Assembly (NCBI GenBank): GCA_026874595.1
Contig: CM049318.1
Coordinates: 5,535,741-5,599,740 of the forward strand
Direction: 5' to 3'
DNA length: 64,000 nt
Source of the DNA: Sipunculus nudus
Lineage: Eukaryota > Annelida > Sipuncula > Golfingiida > Sipunculidae
Shown here one piece after another: positions 1 to 11,592 of the stretch. The stretch's first letter is position 1; every line of letters starts with the position of its first letter. Both the position numbers and the translations under genes were made by a program. The notes below the pieces were generated by a model. It saw only the letters and a program-made list of their open reading frames with translations. It searched no databases and had not been told where the DNA came from.

Positions 1-3000
1 AACTTTATAATTGTATTTAAATAGGAATATGATTATGTACTCCATTATAAAATTTCTTGTATAAAGAATGGGAACTCAGGTAGAAATGAAAGTATATGAA
101 TACTCGTGCAAATACTTTCAAAATGTATTCATGAATGCATTCATGAATATATTCTTTAATATTATTTTAATAATCATATCAGTTATATTTCATTTTAAAA
201 AATCATATGATTCTCTTATTATTTTAATAAAAATTATATTTGGGACAATATTTGTAATTTTTTTAATGAATAGTTAAACTCTTATATTATATGTTCTGCT
301 TATAAGTTATATGGCCAAGTCAAAATCTGTGTGACAGTAGTACTCCATTTGTTAATAAAATAAATGAAATCAATCCTCTTCCCTGTCTCCAAAGGTACTA
401 TCAAAATCATACATAAGCTAAACAACAACAACTCATAATACAGCTTATATTTATTACCACACAAAACCAGCATGTGCCTCATTTCTAAATAATATTTTTT
501 TATCATATATAACAGCTGAGCGTCGTGACCCATAGGTCCCTTGTTTAAACTTAAACATTGTAAAACTTTAAATTTTGCACAAGTCTTAACATAAGTATAT
601 GATATACACTTCAGCTCCAATAACAAGTTGACCCTTGGCAAGGTTGCCATGCATTGAAGTTAAGTGTGGGCTTGTCTTTTTAGGCTTTTCAGAGAAGTGT
701 ATACGTACTCAAACACAGTGTTGTATGTTGGTATATCCCCTGCCAAGCTGGTTCCCATTAGTGCCTCAAAGGAACCATTTTAGTGACGTTAGGGGGAATC
801 TGACAAAACATTAACCTCCTGTCTGTGAAGGGCAGATACAAAGCTCCCTGATATAAGAAAGATTGCCCCTTCTACTGAATGAATCTGACACAGTTGTGTG
901 TATTGACAGTGCCATCCTTAGAAATCCAAAAGAAACCCTTTGCTACCCCAGAAGTTTTTCTCATGCAGTACAAAGTAAAATATGCTGCACTTTTCTTTGG
1001 GTCTTTCAGATGCACTTTTATTGCTGTGACAGTCCATATGGTACCATGTATTACTATAAGGCAGTAAATATTAATATTGATGATGTGCCATAGAACATGA
1101 TTAATGTCAGTCATAAATTTACCTGGTGTGTGGGCCAGATTTTGGACAGAGTCTGCAGTTTGTTGTGATTCTGAAACCAGCACAACATGAAATTGTACAC
1201 TTGCCATAATACCACAGACAACGTCCACATGCTTTTGGTCACTATCCTGCACTTTGACATGTATGTTGATTGTTATATGTCAAATACTTTAAGATATTTT
1301 CTCATTTTGTAGTGTTTAAAAGTATCTAATGTGAGAAATAGGAACAGGGAAGGATTTCTGCTTACATTTTTGTGACATTGTGGTTTTGTGGTGTGACTAT
1401 TTGATATGAAATGATTTTTTATCAGATTTGATTTACAAGAAAAATTCTTGTTTGTTTGCATGTATCTGATGCAAACTTCTCTTGTTTTTGGTTTTAATTT
1501 ATAATCCACCATGCTTGGTCATGTTTATCCCTAACTTGAAAATTATCCCCTCAGTTCTGAATAAACAAAACTCTTCGTCTTTGATTTCCTTAAAAAATTA
1601 AATTAAAATATCACTTGGCAGAAATCTCTGAGAAGTGATTGTGTCCTAATAAAGTGAAGGGTAGTAATAATTTAAACATTAAATATATGAATAATACTTT
1701 TTCTAAATATATTCAAGCTTTTGAACTAAGAGACTGAGGACATCTGTTAATATTTTGTGATGTTTTGAGACTCTTTCCAGTGAATTTAATCACCAGAAGA
1801 TGTATATTGCAGTTTGGTTTATTGGATTTAATTTGTCCATAACCTGACAAAGTATATCTAAAAGCCTACGAAGAAGGTGTGGCCATTTATCACCTCGCCA
1901 ACAGGCTTCTTGGGGTGATGTACTGCTCATCCTGGCTTGTGGGGTGTAACTGAAAGGTCACCTTTGTTTGGAGCCAAGGTACCATGCACGCCACTAACAA
2001 CAGAGCATAAACTAGTTGTCTTCACAGCTGTTTAATAAAGGGTGAAAGTTCAGGTTGGTTTGCCCACAAAGAAACCAGAGACAAGAGTTGAAAGGAAAGC
2101 ATGACTTAACTTCACATGTACTTCATGTCTCAGTAAACGACCCTGAATTACAAGTTGGACTGCCTGGACCACAAGTGTCAATGTTCCAGTGTCCACATAA
2201 CAGGTTACTACCAGAAATTTTTGATCTGCTGACCCATTCCCTGACTTAATTTGAACCTTGATTTGTTAGAGATACCTATATTGAAACAGTTATATATGTC
2301 ATTTTAAGTTCATCAATGACAAAACTTTCTAAAACACCAACCAAGCATCCCCATACCTAGAATTAAAATGACACCTAAATACTACAAATTAACATGGAAA
2401 TATTCACCAGTTGTCATCTTAGATTATGTTTGACAGAAAATAGAATTAAAAAAAAAAACCCGGCAAAATAGAAATTAAGCTTCTTTATTCAAAGGCAACA
2501 TCAGTTAACTGCTTTTGTTAAATGATGAAGAAAGGTAATGCTGTTAAAGTTACCATACAGTTCTCGCTATACCTTTATCAATGAGTTAAAAGAAACTTTA
2601 GAAATTCCCTGTAGTATACCAAAAAAATACATATATAATAGGATCGACCAACAAAGGCAGGGTGTTATACAGAAGCTGATATCAGACAGCTGTTCTTGAT
2701 CTATCAGTATCATTGTACAGTGCTTGTGCAGCCTTTACATCACAAAACCTGATTAACTGACACAGCATCAGCTGACTCAGTTTATTACAGAGGATCCTAC
2801 CAATATCCTGATTTACATTTTGCCCAGAGAGCTCTACATTTAAATGATTAGTGCTGGCCATGTCTAACCTGACAGCCTAAGAAGCACCTAGTTGGATTAA
2901 TCTAGAACCTTTGCAGTCTGTGTTAAGTGGTTTATCTTTGACACTACATCAGGCCATCTAGGGACCCTGCTCAGACTCCTTCTGATCCCCAGCTTTTTTT

Positions 3001-3119
3001 AATTGTCTGCTGGCTACAGAGATACTAAGCTGACTGACTGTCAGCTCAGCTTGAGCCATATAAATGGATCTGTGCTTTTTTCCTATTTGTTTATTTTTTA
3101 CTGTGCTTTGCAAGCTGTA
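1..3119. other. No gene recognised
   Basis: AT-rich; ORFs up to 126 codons (for example 1252-872 minus) show no recognisable motif or splice context. GCTGAGCGTCGTGACCCATA at about 517 recurs imperfectly at 23238, so part is dispersed repeat. It is probably nostrin 5' intron or upstream DNA, because an N-terminal exon must lie at or left of here. Confidence 0.6.
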
Positions 3120-3650
3120 AATATTGTATAGTCTACTGCCTGAGTTCTGGCTGAGACGCCCTACCTTTTGATTCAGTCTTGACCAGTATAGGCTTCCTGT
3201 AGATTCTTTCCTGACTGAAGGAGGTCAAATATTTGTTCAGTAATGACTAATATAGTGCCTTTTGACTCAAGCCTGACTAAAACTGACTGCTCATGTGCCT
3301 GTTAGCTCAGGCCTGGCTAACATAGACTGTCTGTTCAGGTTTAGTCCTGTGTGATACAGACCTCTTCTTTACAGGGTCTGACTAATACAAACCTCCTTTT
3401 GGCTCAAGACTGAATGATACAGACTGCCTGTTGGCTAAGGCCAGACGAACACAGATTTTCTGTCTGGCTGAGACCAGGCAGTACAGAGGCTCATCCTGGC
3501 TCAGGCATGACTGGTACAGACTCCCTGTTGACTCAGTCTTAACAGACTGAAATAGACTGCCTGTGGATTTGACCTTGCCTATGTTGACTGTCTGGGGGCT
3601 TAAAGAGCCTCCCATGAGTGTGTTGCACTCGTGACACAAATATAACTTAA
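3120..3650 (+). repeat. Degenerate ~45-55-bp tandem repeat (CAGACTGCCTGTTGGCTCAG type)
   Basis: Imperfect units such as GACTAATACAGACTGCCTGTT... recur about ten times up to just before the outer LTR element. The same units reappear at 12000-12200. Confidence 0.6.
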
Positions 3651-3714
3651 TGTTCTACACTCACGACAGGTGAAAGGTCCATGTGAACATCATATCTACC
3701 TGTCCTTATGGTAT

Positions 3715-4411
3715 TATCACCGTCCAGTTGTTTACGTGCTTTTATTCACTGATTGCTGATTTCTCAGATAGAAGAATTCTTTAATCCAGATGTAATTTAC
3801 TTTCAAGTTTATTCAATCAAAGTTAACAATAACAAATGTCCAAAATATATATGTTGATAGTTTTCCCTATTTTCCACTTAACTGATTCTGTTCTCTCTGT
3901 CTCTCTCTCTGTTAACTCCTGTTTGTATTCCTGTCTCTTCTCTCTCTCCTAGCTCTCTAACTCTTCGACTCTCTTCTCTTTAGCTCTGACCTTAACTCTC
4001 TGGTTCAGTAGCCAGTATCTCTATTTAAACCTTTTACCCAAAATAATAATTGCGATTAAGGAATTTCTTACAGCATTAATACAAGACATATTGTGTAATA
4101 CATTCAACACCTTTCTTGCCCTCCTGTGAACACCTAAGTCTAAACTGTTAATTAATTACTTTATCTGTGCCTGTCACTTTAAGAGTAAACCCAGTCAAAT
4201 GTATGAACATGCTTATTAATGAATTCTCTGTGAACACTAATCAAAGGGCTGGCAGTTAAATAATAAACTGAAATGTAATTAGAGAGTTACTCTGCACAGA
4301 AGTCTACTAAATACCTGTTTCATTCCATAGGACTGATCACCTTATAATATCTAATGAAAATTGGTAAAATATAATGATTTGAATTATCATAAAATTATCA
4401 CACTGGTGATA
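3715..4411 (-). repeat. LTR of outer element, intact copy (3' LTR on minus strand)
   Basis: 697 bp, TATCACC...GGTGATA. Contains a CT-rich block (3893-3960) with two of the three differences from the other copy. Unlike most LTRs it does not begin TG and end CA. Confidence 0.8.
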
Positions 4412-5269
4412 GTTGCCCTTCCATCAAGAAATTGACTCTCCTGAGTCAAAACAAACAAACAAAAATAAACAATATTGTTAGAATTACACAATATAAATTA
4501 CCTTAGCTGTCATTAATTTAAACTTACATCACATGGAAACACTTGAATTTAATATAATAGGATTAATGTAAAAACAAGTATAATCATCCTCATCAACATA
4601 GTAAATATGCTACATACAATCAAAGTGAATATTCTGACATAGTAAAATGAACAAAAACTAAAATAACAAAGTATGAGAACATGCCATTGCCCCTTTCATT
4701 TGTTAAGTGATGCATACATTTAGCTCGTGAGATGAAGTGCATAATTGACATGATTCTAATTTTGTGAAACGATGGACCTGCCAGAGATTTTGCCTTTTAT
4801 CTAATAATTTAGTCCTAACTGTTGGATCCTTAATTTTGATAAAAAAAAATGACATATGAATATAGATAAAAGACAAATTCAAGGCAGTGATCACTTTGAA
4901 TGAAATGAAATAAGTGAGCTAAATAATATGCATCCAGAATTTGTGAAAGTACAAGCTGAAACAAAGTAGTAGCACCAAGTGCAATTAAATTAAGCAAATA
5001 TACGTTAATTTTCTACTCAGACAAGTCTTCATCATTGTGTTAATTAGTTTTTATACTTCATTACTACCAATAACCATGTAAACCTATCCATTTTCTTTTC
5101 TCAATTTTGTGCCAAAAGGCATAAGTCTTTACAAGTCAGTATATACATTTTCTATACATGTATATTGTAATAAACACACTGGACTATTATTGCAAAAATA
5201 AGACATGATATATACTATGGTATATATTTTAAATAGATGGTATATACTATCGCCTATTATACTAGGGAT

Positions 5270-6106
5270 TTACTCTCCGTCATCACTGTTTACAATATAC
5301 ATGCAAAAGGTACATTCATTTGTTTCTGCTTTACAGATATTACAAAAATTGTTTCTTATGGATCTACCGCACATTTTACAATGTTGGACCCTATTTTTAC
5401 ACTTTTCCATTTTACACTTTCTTTGCCTATTAAAATTCTGTCTTTGGTAGTGACCTCTTCCTCCCTGAACTGATATATTATTGACCTGAGGTGCTAGTAG
5501 CTGATCTAACTGTCTTATGGTTTTAATATGGGATTTCAATTTTTTGGTAAGTTCATTTATCAACCCTTCTTGAATGTCAGCATTTCTTTCTAATTGATTG
5601 TTGTAGTGTTTTGATCTGTCCAATTCTCTTTCCAAAACAACCAATCTATCATTTAGTTTCCCTGTTTCCTGGACTAACTCTTTACTGGCTAATTCAAGTG
5701 ACTGAATTTTGACCTGTTCATCTTCCACAGATGCAGTATTTACTGAAACTGATGAAACTTTCTTAACTCTTTTCTTCAGCTTGATGCGCATAGCATCATT
5801 TTCAAAATTGACGACAGTTTTCAAATTTAAAGTTTGATAAAGTTCCTTGTTTGAAATATCCATAAAGGGTAGTTGACTGGGAGCTGCAAAACTTCTTTCA
5901 GAATGAACGTCTCCAGGTCCACATTTTGTTATATCATCATCTTCTCTTGCACTTTGCTGTTGTGTAAAACAGCAGCGGGCGAAGTGGTTCAGTTGATGGC
6001 ATTTGTGGCATCTTTTTCCTTTAGCTGGACAGTGACATTGATGGGCTCTGCTGTATGTGATCCACACTTGTAGCAGAGCCCTCTTTTTTGGAACCAAATC
6101 ATGCAT
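5270..6106 (-). CDS. 278-aa zinc-knuckle/coiled-coil/CxxC-cluster ORF of the outer LTR element
   Basis: Only sizeable ORF in the interior of the 3715-11674 element. About residues 33-46 form a CX2CX4HX4C nucleocapsid zinc knuckle (CHKCHQLNHFARCC), preceded by CPAKGK as in gypsy Gag proteins. Residues ~125-205 are strongly helical with heptad hydrophobics (coiled coil). Residues ~230-270 hold a CX4C and three CX2C pairs, suggesting one or two zinc-binding units. The first ~20 residues look out of frame relative to a preceding CYKCG-like half knuckle, so the 5' part may carry a one-base shift. Pro, RT and IN are absent. It could be a Gag remnant fused to an unusual C-terminal domain; function unknown. 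Confidence 0.6.
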   Translation of the reverse strand: MHDLVPKKRALLQVWITYSRAHQCHCPAKGKRCHKCHQLNHFARCCFTQQQSAREDDDITKCGPGDVHSERSFAAPSQLPFMDISNKELYQTLNLKTVVNFENDAMRIKLKKRVKKVSSVSVNTASVEDEQVKIQSLELASKELVQETGKLNDRLVVLERELDRSKHYNNQLERNADIQEGLINELTKKLKSHIKTIRQLDQLLAPQVNNISVQGGRGHYQRQNFNRQRKCKMEKCKNRVQHCKMCGRSIRNNFCNICKAETNECTFCMYIVNSDDGE

Positions 6107-6856
6107 AGGAGTGGCATCTTTTAGCTGGGGAATTAGTCCAAATTTGATCTGGGGGAATTAGTCAAATTAATGTTAACTTGGCGTAGTGTGAGATGTACCG
6201 AATAGTAGATGGAACGCAAGCCGGATTCTCCCCAACTATCACCGTCCAGTTGTTTACGTGCTTTTATTCACTGATTGCTGATTTCTCAGATAGAAGAATT
6301 CTTTAATCCAGATGTAATTTACTTTCAAGTTTATTCAATCAAAGTTAACAATAACAAATGTCCAAAATATATATGTTGATAGTTTTCCCTATTTTCCACT
6401 TAACTGATTCTGTTCTCTCTGGATCTCTCTCTGTTAACTCCTGTTTGTATTCCTGTCTCTTCTCTCTCTCCTAGCTCTCTAACTCTTCGACTCTCTTCTC
6501 TTTAGCTCTGACCTTAACTCTCTGGTTCAGTAGCCAGTATCTCTATTTAAACCTTTTACCCAAAATAATAATTGCAATTAAGGAATTTCTTACAGCATTA
6601 ATACAAGACATATTGTGTAATACATTCAACACCTTTCTTGCCCTCCTGTGAACACCTAAGTCTAAACTGTTAATTAATTACTTTATCTGTGCCTGTCACT
6701 TTAAGAGTAAACCCAGTCAAATGTATGAACATGCTTATTAATGAATTCTCTGTGAACACTAATCAAAGGGCTGGCAGTTAAATAATAAACTGAAATGTAA
6801 TTAGAGAGTTACTCTGCACAGAAGTCTACTAAATACCTGTTTCATTCCATAGGACT

Positions 6857-7001
6857 TGTAGTATGTCCGTATTCAAACAGTATAACGAGACATGGCCTCA
6901 CAGACAACATAACACGTTGAATGCATACTTCTGCAGTGGCGCCCTCTATCTTTATTCATACAAACTAAACATAGACTGGCATCTGCCATTAATATATTAC
7001 A
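6857..7001 (-). repeat. LTR of Mag-type element (3' LTR)
   Basis: 145 bp, identical by eye to 11448-11592; bordered left by GGACT and right by the polypurine tract. Confidence 0.9.
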
Positions 7002-7149
7002 CTACTCCCCCTTTGAAGAGAATGGCAACAGCATTATTCAGTTTTTACATCACATAATACTCTGGACATTGTAACAACACTTATAAATGAGACAAACATA
7101 ATATACCAGTATAGCACATACAGGTAACACATATGATCTTGGTTCATCA

Positions 7150-9225
7150 TTACAGATTTAACTTCTGCACTGGTTTTCTTATTCTCTCAGATCTTCGCAA
7201 TGGTACAAGTTCAGGTTTATCAACATTTAAAGATACAGCTTCATTTTGCAAGTCATCCATAACATCATCAGTGGTCACATCACTGGTTGGATTTACCCTT
7301 AGATCAAAAGCATTAATATCAGTCTGACCATCAACATTTTCATTTGGCAATACAGGTATTGACAAATCATCATTCACATGTGGTATCTCTACTTCATTAC
7401 TTGGCTGACTGTCCTGCTCAAAAGGTAAAACTACTACATCCCTAGCTTTGATAATATGATCACCATGAATCATTTTAGTAGAATTCTCCATCTTGACTAA
7501 ATAGTTCCTTGGTCCTTTAACTTCAGTGATTCTGCCAAGTACCCATTTCTCTGCCTTTGAATGTGCATTAGTGTTCTTGACACGCACTATATCATTAACA
7601 TCAAACAGTCTTTCGACCTTTGAACCATCAAATTTAGACTTTTGTCTCATCTGTTTTCTTTCAATATGCTTTGACATATCTGGTTTCAATAGGCTGAGTC
7701 TAGTTCTAAACTGCCTCTCTGTTAGCATTTCAGCTGGACTGACACCTGTTACACTATGAGGAGTGGTTCGGTATCTGAACAGAAAATCAGCAATTCTATG
7801 TTTAAGTGTTCTACTTTTCCTTCCCTGGATAACTTGTTTGGTAAATGCTTCTTTCACTAGTCTTACAGCTCTTTCTGCTGCACCATTGGAAGCAGGATGA
7901 TATGGTGCCACCAATGTGTGTTTTATACCATTCTTGGACATAAATTCAGCAAATTTCTCTGAAGTAAATTGAGGTCCATTATCGGACACTACTTCTTCTG
8001 GTAACCCATGTTCAGCAAAAATCAATCTGAGTTCATCCATTGTACTTTCAGTATTTGTACTATACATGTGCTTTACATCAACCCATTTGGAATGGCTATC
8101 TACCAACAGCAAAAAGAAATGTTTGTCATATTCACAGAAATCAATATGGACCCTCTGAAATGGTCTAGTAGGCCATTTCCATGGATGTAATGGTAATTTG
8201 GATGGTAACTTTCTGACACTTTGACAGACACTACAGTTCTTAACCTGGGCCTCAATTTCTTCATCCATATTTGGCCACCATACATATGATCTTGCAATGG
8301 CCTTCATACTACACACACCTGGATGTTCCCAATGTAATTCACCCAATATTCTCTCCCTAAACTTTGGAGGAATGATTACTCTGGAACCCCAGAGTACACA
8401 GCCTTGCTCACAAGACAACTCATGTCTTCTCTGATAATATGGTTTAAGATGTTTATCTGTACAATGGTTAGGCCACCCTCTCAGAACAAAGTGGTGAACT
8501 TTACTAAGTACTGGATTGACCTTGGTTGCCTTAGCAACATCATCTGCTACTAGTGGAAAATCATCATCGATTGCTCTGACACAAAAAATGCCTCTATCCT
8601 GGCCTATGTCACAGAAATCAGGGTTTGGCAATCTTGACAAAGCATCACAATTAGCATGCTGTACAGAACTTCTGTATTCAATTATATAGTCATATGCAGA
8701 TAACATTAATGCCCATCTCTGCATTCTTGCAGCAGCAAGTGTAGGCACTCCAGTCTTTTGACCTAATATGGCCACCAATGGCTTGTGGTCTGTAATTAAT
8801 TTAAATTTTCTGCCATACAGATATTCATGGAATTTCTTTATCCCAAAGATTATGGACAGTGCCTCTCTCTCTATCTGAGAGTAATTTCTTTCACTTTTAC
8901 TCATTGTACGTGAAGCAAAGGCAATGGGCCTTTCTTCACCATTGTCCATGATGTGACTAATCACAGCCCCCAAACCATAAGATGATGCATCGCAAGCTAA
9001 TCGTAATTCCCGCTTTGCATCGTAATGAACTAGCAAACAGTCACTGGTCAAACGCTGTTTACAGGTCTCATAAGCAGCTTGGCAAGCTTTGGACCATTTC
9101 CATGTTTTGCCTTTCTTTAACAACTCATGTAAAGGCTCTAGAGTGGTAGCTAAATCTTCAAAAAATTGGTGATAGTATTGGATCATGCCTAAGAATGATC
9201 TTAACTCTGAGACATTTTTGGGCAC
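7150..9225 (-). CDS. pol: RT thumb/RNase H/integrase ORF of the Mag-type element
   Basis: 691 residues in the remaining open frame. Starts in the RT connection (SELRSFLGMIQYYHQFF), RNase H with DASSYGLGAV near 79-88 and TDHKPL near 145, integrase HHCC zinc site at H298, H301, C331 and C334, catalytic D362, D415 and E451 (35 residues between the last two). The integrase C-terminal GPY-like region follows. The assigned Met is not a true start: the reading frame is cut upstream by an in-frame TAG near 9250, so this is the 3' part of one pol gene. Integrase residues themselves look intact. Confidence 0.88.
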   Translation of the reverse strand: MPKNVSELRSFLGMIQYYHQFFEDLATTLEPLHELLKKGKTWKWSKACQAAYETCKQRLTSDCLLVHYDAKRELRLACDASSYGLGAVISHIMDNGEERPIAFASRTMSKSERNYSQIEREALSIIFGIKKFHEYLYGRKFKLITDHKPLVAILGQKTGVPTLAAARMQRWALMLSAYDYIIEYRSSVQHANCDALSRLPNPDFCDIGQDRGIFCVRAIDDDFPLVADDVAKATKVNPVLSKVHHFVLRGWPNHCTDKHLKPYYQRRHELSCEQGCVLWGSRVIIPPKFRERILGELHWEHPGVCSMKAIARSYVWWPNMDEEIEAQVKNCSVCQSVRKLPSKLPLHPWKWPTRPFQRVHIDFCEYDKHFFLLLVDSHSKWVDVKHMYSTNTESTMDELRLIFAEHGLPEEVVSDNGPQFTSEKFAEFMSKNGIKHTLVAPYHPASNGAAERAVRLVKEAFTKQVIQGRKSRTLKHRIADFLFRYRTTPHSVTGVSPAEMLTERQFRTRLSLLKPDMSKHIERKQMRQKSKFDGSKVERLFDVNDIVRVKNTNAHSKAEKWVLGRITEVKGPRNYLVKMENSTKMIHGDHIIKARDVVVLPFEQDSQPSNEVEIPHVNDDLSIPVLPNENVDGQTDINAFDLRVNPTSDVTTDDVMDDLQNEAVSLNVDKPELVPLRRSERIRKPVQKLNL

Positions 9226-9400
9226 TGGTGCCCTTTTGACTGCTTCAATCTAAGACTCTACAGGTCTTACACCTTCAGCATCCAACTGAACACCTAAGTA
9301 CACGATCTCAGATTTCAAGAATTCACATTTGGCCAATTTTAAGTGAACATTGTGTTTGTCTAATCTATTCAGGACTTCCTCTAATATTTTTTAAGTTTTC
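9226..9400 (-). pseudogene. Broken junction of the Mag-type pol gene
   Basis: About 175 bp between the two open frames encode RT thumb sequence (KCEFLKSEIVYLGV) in the same frame as the downstream ORF. Two lesions flank it: an extra base in an A-run near 9390 and a TAG codon near 9250. Homologous RT motifs run continuously across both if the breaks are ignored. Confidence 0.75.
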
Positions 9401-11350
9401 TTCCAGACTATCACCACCAATTAGTATGTCATCCTGTTTACACACACATTTTTGGACCCCTTGCAGGATCTGGTCCATTTTGGCCTGAAATAATTTTGGT
9501 GCTGATTTAATTCCATAGGGAAGTTTGGTATAGCTGTACAAGCCCTTGTGTGTGTTAATAGTCAGATATTTCTGACTTTCTTTATCCACACTCAATTGTG
9601 CATAAGCATGTGATAAATCCAATTTAGAGAAGACCTTTGATCCCCCCAATTCTACATACAAATCTTGTGTGGTTGGTAGTGTGTACTGTTCATCATCCAC
9701 TACTTGATTAAAAGTGACTTTATAGTCCCCACAGATTCGTACAGATTTATCCGCCTTAGGAATAACCACAACTGGGGTCGCCCAATTTGATTGTTTTGTC
9801 TTTACTATAACTCTGTGACTCTCTAACTTGTCAAGTTCCTGTTCCACAGCTTCTCTAAGGGAGTACGGTACCCTTCTGGGTTTACAAAATGTGGGTCTGG
9901 CCCCTGGCTGCACTCTGATATGTGCTTCAAAACCTACCATACCTTTGTAGCTCTCTTGAAATAAATGACTGTGTTTCCGTACCATCAAATCAAGCCTATC
10001 TCGGGTGTTATCACTTGATTTGACAACAAATATCTCTGCCCAGTCTAGCTTAAATACCTTTAACCAATTTCTGCCAAGCAATGTGGGTCTCCCTGGATGA
10101 TCAACAATAACTACACATACCACAGCTTTCTGGTTCTTGTATACAACATTACAAGAAATCTCACCACAAACCTTGATTACATCTCCAGTGTACCCCTTCA
10201 ATTTTACACTTGACTCTTTTAGAGGTACATGTTTTAATTTGTCATCATAAATAGATCTACTCATGACAGTGTAGTCAGCTGCAGTATCAATCTGCATTTT
10301 ACATGGCACATTATCAATCAACATGGTCACAAAATACCCTTTTTGTGTATTCACATTCTCATCACCATCATCAAATATTTTGTACAACCCAAGTGTTTCA
10401 GAATCAGAGTCCTCAGAATCAGAGTTCATAACAGAGTCAGGGTGCTCCTCAGTTACATATCTCACTCTAGACTGCTTTTTAGGAGTCTTACTGGATGGTC
10501 TATTACTGACACTTACAGAGTTTGTATCTTTAGTCTTGCACTTGACTGCCAAATGACCAAACTTGTCACATTTGTAGCACTTTGTGTTCTTGTGATTACA
10601 CTTGTGGGCCATATGGTTCCCACCACAGCGATAGCATGACAGTTTTCTACCAGCACTGGCATCAGGAGGTTTACCTGCATACTTGTGTCGCACTTGGTGC
10701 ACTGCACCAACACTTGGTTCAACAGATTTCGTGGCTGATCGGACTTCTTTCGCCTGCTTGTCAGCCATCTCCATGGCTGTGGCTATTTGGCACGCTTTAT
10801 CGAAAGTTAAGTCCGCCATATTTAGCAGTTTGTTCTGGATCCGCGAATCACCCAGTCCACATACAAATCTGTCACGTAGGGCACGGTTCAGAAATTCACC
10901 ATAATTACAATGGATAGACAGCTTTTTCAACACCACTATATAGTCCGCCACCGACTCTCCTGCTTTCTGATTTCTAGTGCCAAAGTGAAAACTTTCGGTA
11001 ATCTCTAGAGGTGCAGGATTATAATGCGTTTTTAAAGTCTGAATGATTTCATCGAGCGACTTGTCTATTGGTTTGGATGGCGCCAGTAAGTTACTTAGCG
11101 TTGTGAAAACTTCGACACCAGCTTCCGCCAGGAAAATCGCTTTTTTCCTACCTTGAACAACAGTTCTCTGTTCTTCCCCATCTTCAGTGATACCATTAGC
11201 AATGAAGAACATTTCCATGCGTTCGACATATGTAGTGAAAGTCTCTTTGGAAGGCTGGAACTCACCAAGGCGCCCAATGTATCCGGCTGCCGCCATTTTG
11301 GTTTTCTGCGTTTTCGTTTCGGTCCCGGTCGTGCCACCAAAACGTCCCAA
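9365..11350 (-). CDS. gag-pol: Gag-protease-RT (N-terminal) ORF of the Mag-type element
   Basis: 661 residues. Capsid-like region about 20-210; two zinc knuckles at 239-251 (CX2CX3HX4C) and 258-271 (CX2CX4HX4C), the pair typical of Mag; aspartic protease with DTA at about 355 and LLGRNWL about 80 residues on; RT fingers/palm with FSKLDLSHAY and LPYGIKSAP. The catalytic YxDD box reads KQDD, so the conserved Tyr is Lys. The ORF ends early because of a frameshift in an A-run near 9390. An alternative start is MAAAGYIG at residue 19. Gag and pol share one frame without a gag-pol shift. Confidence 0.88.
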   Translation of the reverse strand: MGRFGGTTGTETKTQKTKMAAAGYIGRLGEFQPSKETFTTYVERMEMFFIANGITEDGEEQRTVVQGRKKAIFLAEAGVEVFTTLSNLLAPSKPIDKSLDEIIQTLKTHYNPAPLEITESFHFGTRNQKAGESVADYIVVLKKLSIHCNYGEFLNRALRDRFVCGLGDSRIQNKLLNMADLTFDKACQIATAMEMADKQAKEVRSATKSVEPSVGAVHQVRHKYAGKPPDASAGRKLSCYRCGGNHMAHKCNHKNTKCYKCDKFGHLAVKCKTKDTNSVSVSNRPSSKTPKKQSRVRYVTEEHPDSVMNSDSEDSDSETLGLYKIFDDGDENVNTQKGYFVTMLIDNVPCKMQIDTAADYTVMSRSIYDDKLKHVPLKESSVKLKGYTGDVIKVCGEISCNVVYKNQKAVVCVVIVDHPGRPTLLGRNWLKVFKLDWAEIFVVKSSDNTRDRLDLMVRKHSHLFQESYKGMVGFEAHIRVQPGARPTFCKPRRVPYSLREAVEQELDKLESHRVIVKTKQSNWATPVVVIPKADKSVRICGDYKVTFNQVVDDEQYTLPTTQDLYVELGGSKVFSKLDLSHAYAQLSVDKESQKYLTINTHKGLYSYTKLPYGIKSAPKLFQAKMDQILQGVQKCVCKQDDILIGGDSLEENLKNIRGSPE

Positions 11351-11447
11351 CTGACTGCTGTAGGCCTTTCACAAACACTGACATGGCGTCAACACACCAA
11401 TACTGCAGTGTTTCAAGATTTGGGCTCGATCCACCGTCGTCGCCACT

Positions 11448-11592
11448 TGTAGTATGTCCGTATTCAAACAGTATAACGAGACATGGCCTCACAGACAACA
11501 TAACACGTTGAATGCATACTTCTGCAGTGGCGCCCTCTATCTTTATTCATACAAACTAAACATAGACTGGCATCTGCCATTAATATATTACA
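11448..11592 (-). repeat. LTR of Mag-type element (5' LTR)
   Basis: 145 bp; primer-binding site adjoins at 11445, GGACT duplication at 11593-11597. Confidence 0.9.

Larger units (their letters stand above)
6857..11592 (-). mobile_element. Mag-type Ty3/gypsy LTR retrotransposon, near-complete but broken
   Basis: LTRs 6857-7001 and 11448-11592, 145 bp each and identical by eye, TG...CA on either strand. Flanked by GGACT at 6852-6856 and 11593-11597. On the minus strand a primer site beginning TGGCGACGACG lies at 11445 two bases inside the 5' LTR and is complementary to a tRNA-Ser-type 3' end (discriminator G, acceptor CGTCGTC). A polypurine tract (AAAGGGGGAGTAG) lies at about 7003-7019. Order is Gag, protease, RT, RNase H, integrase, without an envelope gene, as in the Mag clade. 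Two frame lesions (near 9390 and 9250) split the coding region. It lies upstream of, and antisense to, the nostrin gene. Confidence 0.9.

Noticed and set aside
872-1252. 126-codon minus-strand ORF with two overlapping plus ORFs
   Set aside because: No domain motif, no splice partner; several overlapping frames are equally open, which suggests chance.
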